A program made the translations under genes and the position numbers. From Halomonas sp. ALS9 (GTDB lineage Bacteria; Pseudomonadota; Gammaproteobacteria; Pseudomonadales; Halomonadaceae), in the NCBI RefSeq assembly GCF_001651035.1, contig NZ_LXRG01000011.1:1-64000 (forward strand): 64,000 nucleotides of DNA, given 5' to 3'. Below, piece by piece: positions 34,393-43,430 of this stretch. Positions within the stretch are counted from its first letter, which is position 1, and each line of letters begins with the position of its first letter. Under the pieces are notes generated by a model that was given only the letters and a program-made list of their open reading frames with translations, was not told the DNA's origin and ran no database searches.

Positions 34393-34758
34393 ATGCCATC
34401 TCGTTCAGCGGTTGTGTTCCCTAAGGATCTCAAGGTGTTAAAAACGCTGGGCGAGAACATCTTGCTAGCCATGAAGCGCCGTAAAATCACTCAAACCCAG
34501 CTATCAGAGCGCACAGGGCTTTCTATGCCGACGCTGCGCAATATTCTGCGTGGTGAGCCCAGCGTCTCAATGGGCCATTACCTAGTGGTGTTATCGTCAC
34601 TTGGCCTTGCTAGCGATTTAGCGAAGGTAGCATTAGATGATGAGTTTGGACGTAAACTGCAAGATATCGAGCTACTAAAAACGTCTCACAAGGCCTCTAT
34701 TAAGTCGAAAAACGCTAGCTCTGTGGTTTATCGCCCTTCCACTGAAGGCAGGCGTTGA
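34393..34758 (+). CDS. hipB: HipB-like XRE antitoxin/repressor
   Basis: This is a 121-residue DNA-binding protein with a helix-turn-helix at about 34-55 (TQTQLSERTGLSMPTLRNILRG). It is placed two bases ahead of a HipA-like gene, the usual antitoxin-toxin order. HipB binds the operator and sequesters the kinase. The C-terminal 30 residues are basic and may contact HipA. The module seems still to have an intact antitoxin while hipA is broken. Confidence 0.85.
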   Translation: MPSRSAVVFPKDLKVLKTLGENILLAMKRRKITQTQLSERTGLSMPTLRNILRGEPSVSMGHYLVVLSSLGLASDLAKVALDDEFGRKLQDIELLKTSHKASIKSKNASSVVYRPSTEGRR

Positions 34759-34760
34759 TC

Positions 34761-35999
34761 ATGAGTAAATCAATATGGGTCTATGCTGATTGGCTTGCTA
34801 CGCAGCCACCTGAGCTAGTTGGAAGGCTAGAAGTCGACCTTGTTCGGGGCAGCGAAGTCTAACGCTTCGCCTACGCAAAGACATGGCTCGACTCTCCGCT
34901 TGCGGTGCAGATTGACCCTGAGTTGCAGCTGTTTGCGGGGGATCAGTTCAATAATGACGCGCGCAACTTCCGTGTGTTTCTTGATTCCTGCCCAGATAGA
35001 TGGGGTCGCCTGCTCATGCAGCGGCGTGAAGCGGTTGTGGCTAGGCAAGAGGGTAGGCGTTTAGTAAAACTCAACGAATCCGACTATCTCTTGGGTGTAC
35101 ACGATACGTTTCGAATGGGTGGGCTGCGTTTTAAGTTGCAAGAAGACGGCCCTTTTCTCGATGACAACCAGCAGTTAGCTGCTCCGCCATTATCCAGCCT
35201 GAGAGAATTGGAGTTTGCGGTTAGCCAGATAGAGCTACAGCCTGATTTGGATAGCCCCGACTATCTAAAGTGGTTGTATATGCTGATTTCACCCGGCTCA
35301 TCGTTAGGTGGGGCGAGACCAAAAGCCTGTGTCATGGACGGTGATGACCGTTGGCTAGCTAAATTTCCTAGCCGGTATGACGATTACGATATAGCCGCAT
35401 GGGAATACTTGCTTTATCGCATGGCAGTGGATGCGGGCGTTGAAATGGCGCCTTGCCGACTTCAGCGGTTCAATAGTTCCCACCACACCTTTCTAACCCA
35501 ACGCTTTGACCGTGTTGGTAGCTTACGTCGGCACTTTAGTTCAGCGATGACTCAGCTGGGTTATTACGATGGCGATGCAGGCGCGAGCTATCTTGAGCTC
35601 GCCCAGTTTCTTATCGAGCAAGGCGCCAATACTGAGCAGGATCTGCACCAACTTTGGCGCAGAATGGTATTCAATATACTTGTCTCAAATGCTGATGATC
35701 ATCTGCGCAACCATGGTTTCTTGTTGGCAGAAAATAAGAGCGGCTGGCGACTGTCGCCCGCCTACGATATCAATATCTCGCTGGGGGCTGCAGGGCTGCA
35801 TTTAAATATTGATGAGCACTCCAATGCGCTGGATTTAGCGTTAGCGCTGGAAGTTTCACCCTATTTTCAGCTCTCACCAAGAGAGGCACGGCTAATTCTT
35901 GATCAGCTCCAAAAAGTAACACGCCGTTGGCATCACTATGCCAATGAAATAGGTATCCATCGGCAAGAGCAGCAGCTAATTGCATCCGCGATTATTTAA
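34761..35999 (+). pseudogene. hipA: hipA toxin kinase gene with an in-frame TAA at codon 34
   Basis: Read from the ATG at 34761, the frame encodes a HipA-type Ser/Thr kinase of 412 codons. Codon 34 is TAA (34860-34862), inside RGSEV-stop-RFAYAKTW. Beyond it the kinase is complete: SSLGGARPKA with the regulatory Ser, catalytic NADDHLRNHGFLL, and metal-binding YDINIS. The first possible restart is a GTG at 34905 without a ribosome site, which would lack most of the N-terminal subdomain. I infer recent inactivation, since no other damage is visible. Readthrough or a sequencing error cannot be excluded. Confidence 0.82.
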
Positions 36000-36027
36000 A
36001 TCTATATATGCAAAAAAATAGCATATT

Positions 36028-36051
36028 TAGAAAATATAGTTTCATTTTCTA
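36028..36051. other. Hairpin between the hipA and yicC stops
   Basis: TAGAAAAT and ATTTTCTA form an eight-pair stem with an 8-nt loop, directly next to the yicC stop. The loop region carries TATAGTTTCA, the reverse complement of part of the hipB operator. It could end transcription weakly in either direction. Confidence 0.4.
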
Positions 36052-36930
36052 TCACTCTATATTCTGAATCTGCTCCCTCATCTGTTCGATCAACACTTTT
36101 AACTCCACCGCGCAACGGGTCGTCTCAGCCACCACGGATTTTGATGAGAGCGTGTTGGCTTCGCGATTGAGTTCCTGCATTAGGAAATCCAGTCGGCGGC
36201 CTTTGGGGCCTTTTTGGGCCAGCTGGTGGCTCACTTCTTCGATATGCGCGGTAAGGCGATCCAGCTCTTCATCTACGTCAGCTTTTTGCGCAACGAGCAC
36301 CAGCTCAGCTTCCAGGCGTTGCGGGTCGAGTTCGGTTTTGGCGACCTCAAGGCGTTCCAACAGTTGGGCGCGCTGACGCTCTAAAATCTGCGGCAGCAGG
36401 CTGCGCACGGTGGCCACTTGTTCGCTTACTGCTGTCAGGCGAGTGGTGATCATCTCGGCGAGCTTGTCGCCTTCACGGGCGCGGGCGTCAATCAGTTCAT
36501 TCAGCGCTTGGTCAAACAGCATTTTGGCGGCGGCTTTGATGGCATCTTGATCCAGGTGCTGGGTTTCCATTACGCCGGGCTGATTGAGAAGCGCAAGCGT
36601 GGTGGGCGGCACAGCGCTGGGCACCTGCTGCTGGATGGCTCTTAGCGCATCCGCAATGGCGGCTAGGCGAACGCTATTCACGGCAGGGGCCAAGGCGGTG
36701 TCGGCGCTCTCAAAGCGCACGCTGCATTCAACTTTTCCACGAGCCAAGCGGGTGCGCAGCGCTTCGCGCAAGATCGGCTCTAAGTCACGCAAGCTTTCAT
36801 GAAGGCGAAAATGCGGCTCTAAATAGCGCTGGTTCACCGAGCGGATTTCCACCTGCAGAGTGCCGAAACTGGCGGCCTGCTCGGTGCGGGCAAAGGCGGT
36901 CATGCTGTGTACGCGGCTGGAAGCGGCCAT
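36052..36930 (-). CDS. yicC: YicC family endoribonuclease-like protein
   Basis: This 292-residue protein of the YicC/YloC family is now regarded as an endoribonuclease affecting sRNA and mRNA turnover. The N-terminal signature SMTAFARTEQ and SVNQRYLEPHFRLHE are conserved, as is the C-terminal GRRLDFLMQELNREANTLSSK with KVLIEQMREQIQNIE-like tail. It is divergent from rph, as in Pseudomonas. Confidence 0.93.
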   Translation of the reverse strand: MAASSRVHSMTAFARTEQAASFGTLQVEIRSVNQRYLEPHFRLHESLRDLEPILREALRTRLARGKVECSVRFESADTALAPAVNSVRLAAIADALRAIQQQVPSAVPPTTLALLNQPGVMETQHLDQDAIKAAAKMLFDQALNELIDARAREGDKLAEMITTRLTAVSEQVATVRSLLPQILERQRAQLLERLEVAKTELDPQRLEAELVLVAQKADVDEELDRLTAHIEEVSHQLAQKGPKGRRLDFLMQELNREANTLSSKSVVAETTRCAVELKVLIEQMREQIQNIE

Positions 36931-37064
36931 GATTTATCCTAATAAAGTAAATAGCAGTTCATATAGCATTGCGTCCAGTCTACCCGATAGGCCAATCAGC
37001 GCACGCCCAGACGTGTACAATGGAGGGCTTTTCCTAGTTACGTGTTTATTGAGAGGTACTATTT

Positions 37065-37814
37065 GTGAGCAGTGCTAAGCGTCCTGATGTTGTGCGTCCC
37101 AGCGGTCGCGAGGCCGACCAGTTGCGTGATATTCGCATAACCCGCGATTACACCCGCCATGCGGAAGGCTCGGTACTGGTGGAGTTTGGCGATACCAAGG
37201 TGCTGTGTAATGCCAGCGTAGAAGCCACGGTACCGCGTTGGCTGCGTGGCAAAAATCAGGGCTGGGTAACCGCTGAGTACGGCATGCTGCCCCGGGCGAC
37301 GCACTCGCGTAGCAACCGCGAAGCGACCCAGGGCAAACAGGGTGGCCGCACGCTAGAAATTCAGCGTTTGATTGGCCGCAGCCTGCGCGCCGCAGTTAAT
37401 TTGAAGAAGCTGGGCGAGTTCACTATTACCGTGGATTGCGATGTGATCCAGGCCGATGGCGGTACCCGCACCGCGGCAATCACCGGTGGCTGCGTGGCGT
37501 TGATGGATGCCATCCGCTATTTACAGCGCGAAAAGAAAATCAAAAGCGATCCTTTTAAGCAGCTGGTCAGCGCCATTTCTGTAGGCATTTATAAAGGCGT
37601 GCCGGTGCTGGATCTGGACTACCCGGAAGACAGCAAAGCCGATACCGATCTAAACGTGGTAATGACCGAAAGCGGCGAGCTGATCGAAGTACAGGGTACC
37701 GCCGAGGCAGGTGCGTTTACCCGCGCCGAGTTGAACGCGATGCTTGATCTGGCCGAAAAAGCCGGTGATGAGCTGCGCGAGAAGCAGCGCGAAGCGCTGG
37801 GAATTCGAGGCTAA
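37065..37814 (+). CDS. rph: Ribonuclease PH
   Basis: This phosphorolytic 3'-5' exoribonuclease trims tRNA 3' ends. The 249 residues include [19 protein letters not shown], with Arg residues binding phosphate and RNA, and [18 protein letters not shown]. The start is GTG, eight bases after GAGAGG. It is divergent from yicC and convergent with crc, with a strong hairpin between. Unlike laboratory E. coli K-12, the gene is full length. Confidence 0.95.
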   Translation: MSSAKRPDVVRPSGREADQLRDIRITRDYTRHAEGSVLVEFGDTKVLCNASVEATVPRWLRGKNQGWVTAEYGMLPRATHSRSNREATQGKQGGRTLEIQRLIGRSLRAAVNLKKLGEFTITVDCDVIQADGGTRTAAITGGCVALMDAIRYLQREKKIKSDPFKQLVSAISVGIYKGVPVLDLDYPEDSKADTDLNVVMTESGELIEVQGTAEAGAFTRAELNAMLDLAEKAGDELREKQREALGIRG

Positions 37815-37835
37815 ACGCGAGCGAGCACCGCAACG

Positions 37836-37865
37836 CAACAAGCCGACCCAAGGGTCGGCTTGTTG
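37836..37865. terminator. Bidirectional hairpin between rph and crc
   Basis: CAACAAGCCGACCC pairs perfectly with GGGTCGGCTTGTTG around AA. The T-rich tail is weak (CTTATTACC), but the 14-pair stem lies between two converging genes. Confidence 0.7.
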
Positions 37866-37918
37866 CTTATTACCACTGCTGACAGACTGCGACGCGGGAA
37901 AAGTGCGTTGTCTAACGC

Positions 37919-38686
37919 TTAAAGCGCTAGGTCGTACTCAATGATTAGCGGCGCGAATTCGGAGAAAGTCGCATCGTAATCAATCCACGCGTCGACCACG
38001 TGGCGGCGGAAGTTGGGGCCGACTAATTGATAGTCGATCCGCCAGCCTTCCTGCCGCTCACGAGGCACGTCTTGGTCAAGCTTTGGCCACCAGGTATATT
38101 CACCTGCATCGCGATTAATTTCGCGGAAGGTGTCAATAAAGCCGGTGGGGCCAAGCACCTGATCCATCCAGGCGCGCTCTTCCGGGCGGAAGCCCGAAGT
38201 GAGCTGGTTGTCGGACCAGTTAGCCAAATCAACGGTTTTATGGGCAATATGCCAAGTTCCGCAGAGGATGTATTCGCGGCGTTTGCGCGACATCTTCGTC
38301 AGGTACTCTTGATACTGCTCCATAAACGCCTGTTTGGCTTTTTGGTCACTTCCATCAGGCATCAGGAAGGAGACGATACTGAAGCGTTCATAATCCGCCT
38401 GCAGAAAACGTCCTTCATGATCACACTGAGGAAACCCTAGGCCATACATAATCGCCTTGGGGATTTTGCGGCAATAGAGTGCCACACCGGAGAAACCATC
38501 CTCTTCGGCATCCAGGAAATAGCCTTCATAGCCTTCCGGATAGAGAATGTGATCACCCAGTTCAAAACTTTTTGCCTTGATGTTCTGCACGCAGACCACG
38601 TCGACATCCTGCTGAGCCAGCCAGTCCAGGAAGCCACGATCGACGGCATCACGAATACCATTGACATTGATGCTGGCAATTTTCAT
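37919..38686 (-). CDS. crc: Crc-type catabolite repression protein (inactive exonuclease III fold)
   Basis: This 255-residue protein has the exonuclease III fold but has lost the catalytic set. The metal Glu of LQEIKA is replaced in VQNIKA, GDWNIAH reads GTWHIAH, and the final SDH reads SEF. Its segments RKRREYILCG and GYFLDAE match Pseudomonas Crc, and its place between rph and pyrE is the same. Crc works with Hfq to block translation of catabolic mRNAs when a preferred carbon source is present. A simple exonuclease annotation would be wrong. Confidence 0.85.
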   Translation of the reverse strand: MKIASINVNGIRDAVDRGFLDWLAQQDVDVVCVQNIKAKSFELGDHILYPEGYEGYFLDAEEDGFSGVALYCRKIPKAIMYGLGFPQCDHEGRFLQADYERFSIVSFLMPDGSDQKAKQAFMEQYQEYLTKMSRKRREYILCGTWHIAHKTVDLANWSDNQLTSGFRPEERAWMDQVLGPTGFIDTFREINRDAGEYTWWPKLDQDVPRERQEGWRIDYQLVGPNFRRHVVDAWIDYDATFSEFAPLIIEYDLAL

Positions 38687-38809
38687 AAATCGTCCCTTTT
38701 GCGTCGCTGCTGTATGATACCCGACGTTTAGACGTTTGGGTAAAGGCAGCAGCTAAAACTTGCCATTTACCCTACTTTTATTGTTGCTTTCGTGCCGATT
38801 TAAACCTAA

Positions 38810-38949
38810 GGAGCCTCTGATTAATGTAATGAGCGCAGGCCAGACAAGGCAAAAATCAACGAAAAAGCGGAGTTTACGGGGTGTAAATGAGCATTTTGAG
38901 GCGATTTTTAACGCCGTATGGCCAAGCGTAATAGTTAATCAGAGGCTTC
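38810..38949. mobile_element. MITE-like element with 15-bp terminal inverted repeats
   Basis: The ends are GGAGCCTCTGATTAA and the inverse of GAAGCCTCTGATTAA, with one mismatch. The element is 140 bp and non-coding. It is flanked by CTAA on the left and CTAC on the right, an imperfect duplication of the kind IS5-family elements make. It occupies most of the crc-pyrE intergenic region, so it may supply or alter the pyrE leader. Confidence 0.75.
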
Positions 38950-38971
38950 CTACCGCCTAGTGAGGAATACC

Positions 38972-39637
38972 GTGGCCACCACTCTACAACCCTACCAGCG
39001 CGATTTCATTGCCTTTGCCATTGAGCAAGGCGTGCTTAAGTTTGGCGAGTTTACCCTGAAATCTGGTCGCGTTAGCCCCTACTTTTTCAACGCCGGGCTG
39101 TTTCAAACCGGGCGAGCGCTGGCCAAGCTTGGGCGCTTTTACGCCCAGGCGATTGTCGATAGCGATTTAAACGCCGATGTACTGTTTGGCCCAGCGTATA
39201 AGGGCATTCCCCTGGCCGCAGTCACGGCGGCGGCTTTGGCCGACCATCATGACCGGGATATGCCTTACTCCTTCAATCGCAAAGAGGCCAAGACTCACGG
39301 CGAAGGCGGCAACATCGTCGGTGCACCACTCGCGGGCGATATTTTGATCATTGATGATGTGATTACCGCAGGCACCGCGATTCGCGAAGTGATGACGTTA
39401 ATTGAGCAGAACGGTGCCCGCGCCGCGGGCGTAATTATCGCCCTAGATCGCCAGGAGCGCGGTCAGGGCGAGCAGAGCGCCATTCAGGAAGTGCAGGCCC
39501 AGTACGGTATGCCGGTGGTCAGTATCGTCACCTTAGAGCAAGTGCTCACTTACCTTGAAGAGCATGCCGGTAGCGAAATGCTTGCCTATGCCGAAGCGAT
39601 CAGGGCGTATCGTGATCGCTACGGCATTGCTAACTGA
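38972..39637 (+). CDS. pyrE: Orotate phosphoribosyltransferase
   Basis: This enzyme converts orotate and PRPP to OMP in pyrimidine synthesis. The 221 residues have [39 protein letters not shown] and the PRPP motif [13 protein letters not shown]. The GTG at 38972 follows GAGGA at five bases; a GTG four codons earlier is less well placed. The stop abuts the trmL stop. The MITE-like element ends only 22 bp upstream. Confidence 0.95.
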   Translation: MATTLQPYQRDFIAFAIEQGVLKFGEFTLKSGRVSPYFFNAGLFQTGRALAKLGRFYAQAIVDSDLNADVLFGPAYKGIPLAAVTAAALADHHDRDMPYSFNRKEAKTHGEGGNIVGAPLAGDILIIDDVITAGTAIREVMTLIEQNGARAAGVIIALDRQERGQGEQSAIQEVQAQYGMPVVSIVTLEQVLTYLEEHAGSEMLAYAEAIRAYRDRYGIAN

Positions 39638-40108
39638 TTAGACCGAACCTGCGCCAGCGAAACCTTGCTGGCGCCACGCCTCGTAACTCACAATAGCCAC
39701 GGCGTTGGAGAGGTTCAGACTACGGTTATTGGGCTGCATGGGCAGGCGCAGTTTGTGCTCGGCAGGGAGCGCTTCATGCACCTGGGGTGAAAGCCCGGCA
39801 GTTTCCGAACCGAACAGCAGCACATCGCCGGGGGCAAAGTCGGCATCGCTGTAGCTGCGCGTACCCTTGGTGGTGATCGCCCAGATGCGCCGCCCCTGCA
39901 TCGCCGCTTGAAAGGCGCTAAAATTGGCGTGGCGAGTGACGTTATCAAGATCACGATAATCCAGCCCGGCGCGGCGCAGCTTTTTCTCTTCCAGGTCAAA
40001 GCCCAGCGGCTCAATCAGGTGTAACCGGCAGCCATTATTGGCCACCAAGCGCATAATATTGCCCGTATTGGGCGCCATGCGCGGTTCAAAAAGCGCTACT
40101 TCAAACAT
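39638..40108 (-). CDS. trmL: tRNA (cytidine(34)-2'-O)-methyltransferase TrmL
   Basis: This SPOUT-fold methyltransferase modifies the wobble base of tRNA-Leu isoacceptors. The 156 residues include the family start [19 protein letters not shown], the SAM-loop [12 protein letters not shown] and the C-terminal knot [17 protein letters not shown] use the ATG at 40108, five bases after AGG; the GTG two codons upstream overlaps that site. It converges on pyrE with no gap. Confidence 0.94.
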   Translation of the reverse strand: MFEVALFEPRMAPNTGNIMRLVANNGCRLHLIEPLGFDLEEKKLRRAGLDYRDLDNVTRHANFSAFQAAMQGRRIWAITTKGTRSYSDADFAPGDVLLFGSETAGLSPQVHEALPAEHKLRLPMQPNNRSLNLSNAVAIVSYEAWRQQGFAGAGSV

Positions 40109-40204
40109 CGCCACCTGCCTATTGTTCGCCCATTATGCTTTTACTAAGCGCCGCCGATTGTAATCGAAATCGCCTAGCAACTCTCGCAGAGGATCACTGA
40201 CGCC

Positions 40205-42274
40205 ATGACGCCTGCAACGCCAAAAAGCATTCTTAGCCGTATTAAAGGGCTAAACCCGCGCCAGCAGGAAGCGGTGCGTTATATCGATGGCCCCTGCCTG
40301 GTGCTGGCGGGCGCAGGCTCCGGCAAAACCAGCGTAATCACCACCAAAATTGCCTATTTAGTTCAAGAATGTGGGATGAGCGCGCGTAAGATCGCTGCGG
40401 TGACCTTCACCAATAAAGCCGCCCGGGAGATGAAAGAGCGAGTGGGCCAGATGCTACATGGCAAGGAGGGTCACGGGTTAACGGTCTCTACCTTCCATAC
40501 CCTGGGGCTGAATATTATCCGCGGTGAGCTTAAAACCCTGGGCTATAAGCCAGGCTTTTCACTGTTCGACCCGGAAGACGCCAAAGCGCTGCTGCGCGAT
40601 TTGATGAACAAAGACGCCCAGGTGGATGCCGAGCAGATCAACGCTGTGCAGAGCAAAATTTCCACCTGGAAGAATGACTTAGTATTGCCCAGCGACGCGC
40701 TCTCGTTTGCCGCCGATGACGATGAGCACTTTGCCGCCCGGGTGTATGAAGCCTATGTACGCCACTTAAAAGCCTACAATGCGGTGGATTTTGATGATCT
40801 GATTCTGCTCCCGGTGGTACTGCTACAGCGCGACCCTGAAGCGCTGGAGCGCTGGCGGCGCAAAATTCACTATATGCTGGTGGATGAGTACCAAGACACC
40901 AACGTCTCCCAGTACCTGCTGGTGAAACTGCTCATGGCAGAGCGCTCCACCTTTACCGTGGTAGGCGACGATGACCAATCGATTTATTCCTGGCGCGGCG
41001 CCCGGCCTGAAAACCTGATTACCCTGGGTGAAGATTTCCCGCGCCTGAAAGTGATCAAACTGGAGCAGAACTACCGCTCGACCGGTACGATTTTGCGCGC
41101 GGCAAATACGCTCATCGCCAATAACCCTCATATTTATGACAAAACGCTTTGGTCTGATATGGGCGACGGCGCGCCGATTCGGGTAATTGTGAATCGCCAT
41201 GAAGAGGCGGAGTCCGAGCGGGTTGCCAGCGAAATGCTTACCCGGCGCATCAAGGAAAAAGCCGAGTGGCGCGACTTTGCGGTGCTGTATCGCGGTAACT
41301 TCCAGGCCCGTTTGTTGGAGCTTAAGCTGCAGCACTACCAGATTCCTTACAAGCTCTCCGGCGGCACGTCATTTTTCTCGCGCAACGAGATTAAAGACGC
41401 CATGGCCTACCTGCGCCTGTTGATTAACCCCGCTGACGATAACGCTTTTTTACGTATTGTGAACGTGCCGCGCCGTGAAGTGGGCCCTGGAACGGTAGAG
41501 AAACTCGCCAACTACGCTACAGAGCGCTCCATTTCGCTGTTCGCTGCCTGCCATGAGCTTGGGTTAGAGCAGGTATTGCCGACACGAGCTACGGAGCGCT
41601 TAAGCCGCTTTACCCATTTCATCGATGGTGTGCGTAAGCGTATGGATCAAGGTGATGCGATTGCCGCCATTCGCGACATGCTGCGGGATATGGATTACGA
41701 GGCCTGGCTATACCAAAACGCCAGCGCGCCCACCGTTGCTGAACGACGTATGGCCAATGTGTGGATTCTCATTGATCAGTTGGAAAAATCGCTTAACCGC
41801 GAACCGGAAGAGGATACTGACTCCACCGATACGGAAACCGATGGTGTGGAAGCAGCGATTTCACGCTTGGTGCTGCGCGATATTCTGGAGCAGCAGGCGG
41901 AAGAGGATGACTCCGATCGCGTTCAACTGCTCACTATGCACGCCTCAAAAGGCCTCGAGTTCCCCCACGTTTATTTAATGGGGCTTGAGGAAGATTTGCT
42001 ACCCCACCGCAACGCCATTGAGGTTGGCACCGTAGAAGAGGAGAGGCGCTTGGCCTATGTGGGCATCACCCGGGCACGGCGCACGCTAACCTTGACGCTT
42101 GCGCGCCAGCGTAAAGCCTACGGTGAACTGATGGACTGCCAACCGAGCCGCTTTTTAGACGAGCTGCCTGGGGAGGATTTAGAGTGGGAAGGTCGTGCAG
42201 ATAAAGAGGATCCCGAGAAAAAACAGGCCCGTGGCAAAGACGCCATTGCGGGGCTGCGTTCGCTGCTTGGATAA
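40205..42274 (+). CDS. rep: ATP-dependent DNA helicase Rep
   Basis: This superfamily 1A 3'-5' helicase assists fork progress through protein roadblocks. The 689 residues compare with 673 in E. coli. Walker A is LAGAGSGKTSVIT near 37. VDEYQDTN, GDDDQSIYSWRGA, QNYRSTGTIL and MHASKGLEFPHVYL follow. Its place near a cytochrome c5 gene matches Pseudomonas. It stands alone on the plus strand, followed by a hairpin that contains a DnaA-box sequence. Confidence 0.95.
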   Translation: MTPATPKSILSRIKGLNPRQQEAVRYIDGPCLVLAGAGSGKTSVITTKIAYLVQECGMSARKIAAVTFTNKAAREMKERVGQMLHGKEGHGLTVSTFHTLGLNIIRGELKTLGYKPGFSLFDPEDAKALLRDLMNKDAQVDAEQINAVQSKISTWKNDLVLPSDALSFAADDDEHFAARVYEAYVRHLKAYNAVDFDDLILLPVVLLQRDPEALERWRRKIHYMLVDEYQDTNVSQYLLVKLLMAERSTFTVVGDDDQSIYSWRGARPENLITLGEDFPRLKVIKLEQNYRSTGTILRAANTLIANNPHIYDKTLWSDMGDGAPIRVIVNRHEEAESERVASEMLTRRIKEKAEWRDFAVLYRGNFQARLLELKLQHYQIPYKLSGGTSFFSRNEIKDAMAYLRLLINPADDNAFLRIVNVPRREVGPGTVEKLANYATERSISLFAACHELGLEQVLPTRATERLSRFTHFIDGVRKRMDQGDAIAAIRDMLRDMDYEAWLYQNASAPTVAERRMANVWILIDQLEKSLNREPEEDTDSTDTETDGVEAAISRLVLRDILEQQAEEDDSDRVQLLTMHASKGLEFPHVYLMGLEEDLLPHRNAIEVGTVEEERRLAYVGITRARRTLTLTLARQRKAYGELMDCQPSRFLDELPGEDLEWEGRADKEDPEKKQARGKDAIAGLRSLLG

Positions 42275-42289
42275 TAACAAGGAAAAACA

Positions 42290-42322
42290 ATCCACAGGGC
42301 GACGAAAAAACACCCTGTGGAT
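42290..42322. terminator. Hairpin after rep containing a DnaA-box sequence
   Basis: ATCCACAGGG and CCCTGTGGAT are perfect inverted repeats around CGACGAAAAAACA, between converging rep and the cytochrome gene. On the minus strand the right arm extends to TTATCCACA (42317-42325), a perfect DnaA box. The left arm CAATCCACA is two bases off. No U-tract follows. Confidence 0.5.
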
Positions 42323-42361
42323 AAGATAGATACGCTACTTAAGTGGCATGCTTACCAGCGA

Positions 42362-43222
42362 TTACTCAACTTCAGCCACCATGTAATCGACAATCGCCAT
42401 CACTTCTTCATCAGACAGATTTGGGTTACCGCCTTTGGCTGGCATTGCACCAATGCCGTTGATGGCGCTGGCGTAGAGCTCATCAGCACCTTTTTCTAAA
42501 CGCGCTGCCCAAGCTTCAGAATCGCCCAGCATAGGCGAACCCGCTACACCGGATGCGTGGCACGCTACACAGCCAGAGCTTGCGTACAGCGCTTCACCGT
42601 CTAAGCCGCTACCACCGCTCGCTTCTTCTGATGCTGCCGCGTCTTCTTCACTCGCCGCGTCGTCGCTGGCTACCGCTGTTTCTTCAGTTGCTGTTTCTTC
42701 AGTTACTGCTTCATCTTCCGCAGCGGCGGTTTCTTCCACTGCACCTTCGTCAGCAGCCGCTTCTTCGCCACCGCCTAATTCAGGTACTTCCATGACCGGC
42801 TCAACCATGTAGGCAGTGGCTGCTTCCATCTCTTCATCAGAAAGGTTGGGATTGCCACCACGAGCGGGCATTGCGCCAATACCGTTAATCGAGTGCTCTA
42901 GCAACGTGGCAAAGCCTTGCTCAGTACGCTCGGCCCAGGCCGCTTCATCGCCACGGATAGGGGCACCCGCAGCACCGGATTCGTGGCAGGCGCTACACAC
43001 ATTGCCGTAAATGCCCTCTCCGTCGATATCACCGCCGCTGCTAGCGGCTGCCGCCGGTGCCGCCGCGGTGCCACAGTCTTGGCCTTGTAAACAGAGTTGC
43101 CCTACCGGCGCCAAACGCTCGGCAATCGCATCACGTGCGGCATCATCTTGGGCATAAACACTGGATGTGCCCGCCATGAAGCCGAGGGCCGCCAGCCCGC
43201 TCATGATCAGCTTAGCTTTCAC
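42362..43222 (-). CDS. Periplasmic diheme cytochrome c (c5-like)
   Basis: This 286-residue exported protein carries electrons in the periplasm. A signal peptide ends near residue 25 (SSVYA). There are two c-type heme sites, CSACH and CVACH, each in a c5-like domain with the repeated block NGIGAMPAKGGNPNLSDEE. Between the domains is a linker of about 70 residues, almost only Ala, Glu, Thr, Ser and Asp. The GTG at 43222 is eight bases after GAGG; a GTG three codons earlier is possible. The domain pair looks like an internal duplication. Confidence 0.87.
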   Translation of the reverse strand: MKAKLIMSGLAALGFMAGTSSVYAQDDAARDAIAERLAPVGQLCLQGQDCGTAAAPAAAASSGGDIDGEGIYGNVCSACHESGAAGAPIRGDEAAWAERTEQGFATLLEHSINGIGAMPARGGNPNLSDEEMEAATAYMVEPVMEVPELGGGEEAAADEGAVEETAAAEDEAVTEETATEETAVASDDAASEEDAAASEEASGGSGLDGEALYASSGCVACHASGVAGSPMLGDSEAWAARLEKGADELYASAINGIGAMPAKGGNPNLSDEEVMAIVDYMVAEVE

Positions 43223-43430
43223 TCTCACCACCTCTTGAGTATTGTCATCAAACGTTTGTTCTCAACCTCTGTCTTAACCGTTGCCTCAAACCCTATGCGC
43301 GGCAGCGCTAAAATCCACGATGCATCGCCGAGACGCCAAGACACGCTTATAGAACCAGTATAACGGCAACGCAAAGCACAAGAAAATGCTACTAAGCGCG
43401 CTTACGTGATCCATAGGTACTATCTACGCC

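Noticed and set aside
34905-35999. Complete short hipA starting at the GTG at 34905
   Set aside because: There is no ribosome site, and it would lack most of the N-terminal subdomain, which is plainly encoded in frame upstream of it except for one stop codon.
37919-38686. Active exonuclease III (xthA)
   Set aside because: Catalytic Glu, Asp, Asn and His positions are replaced, and the gene context is that of crc.
42288-42325. Replication origin
   Set aside because: There is only one perfect DnaA box with one near match, no AT-rich unwinding region and no dnaA nearby. The gene order suggests the origin lies beyond the right end past atpB.
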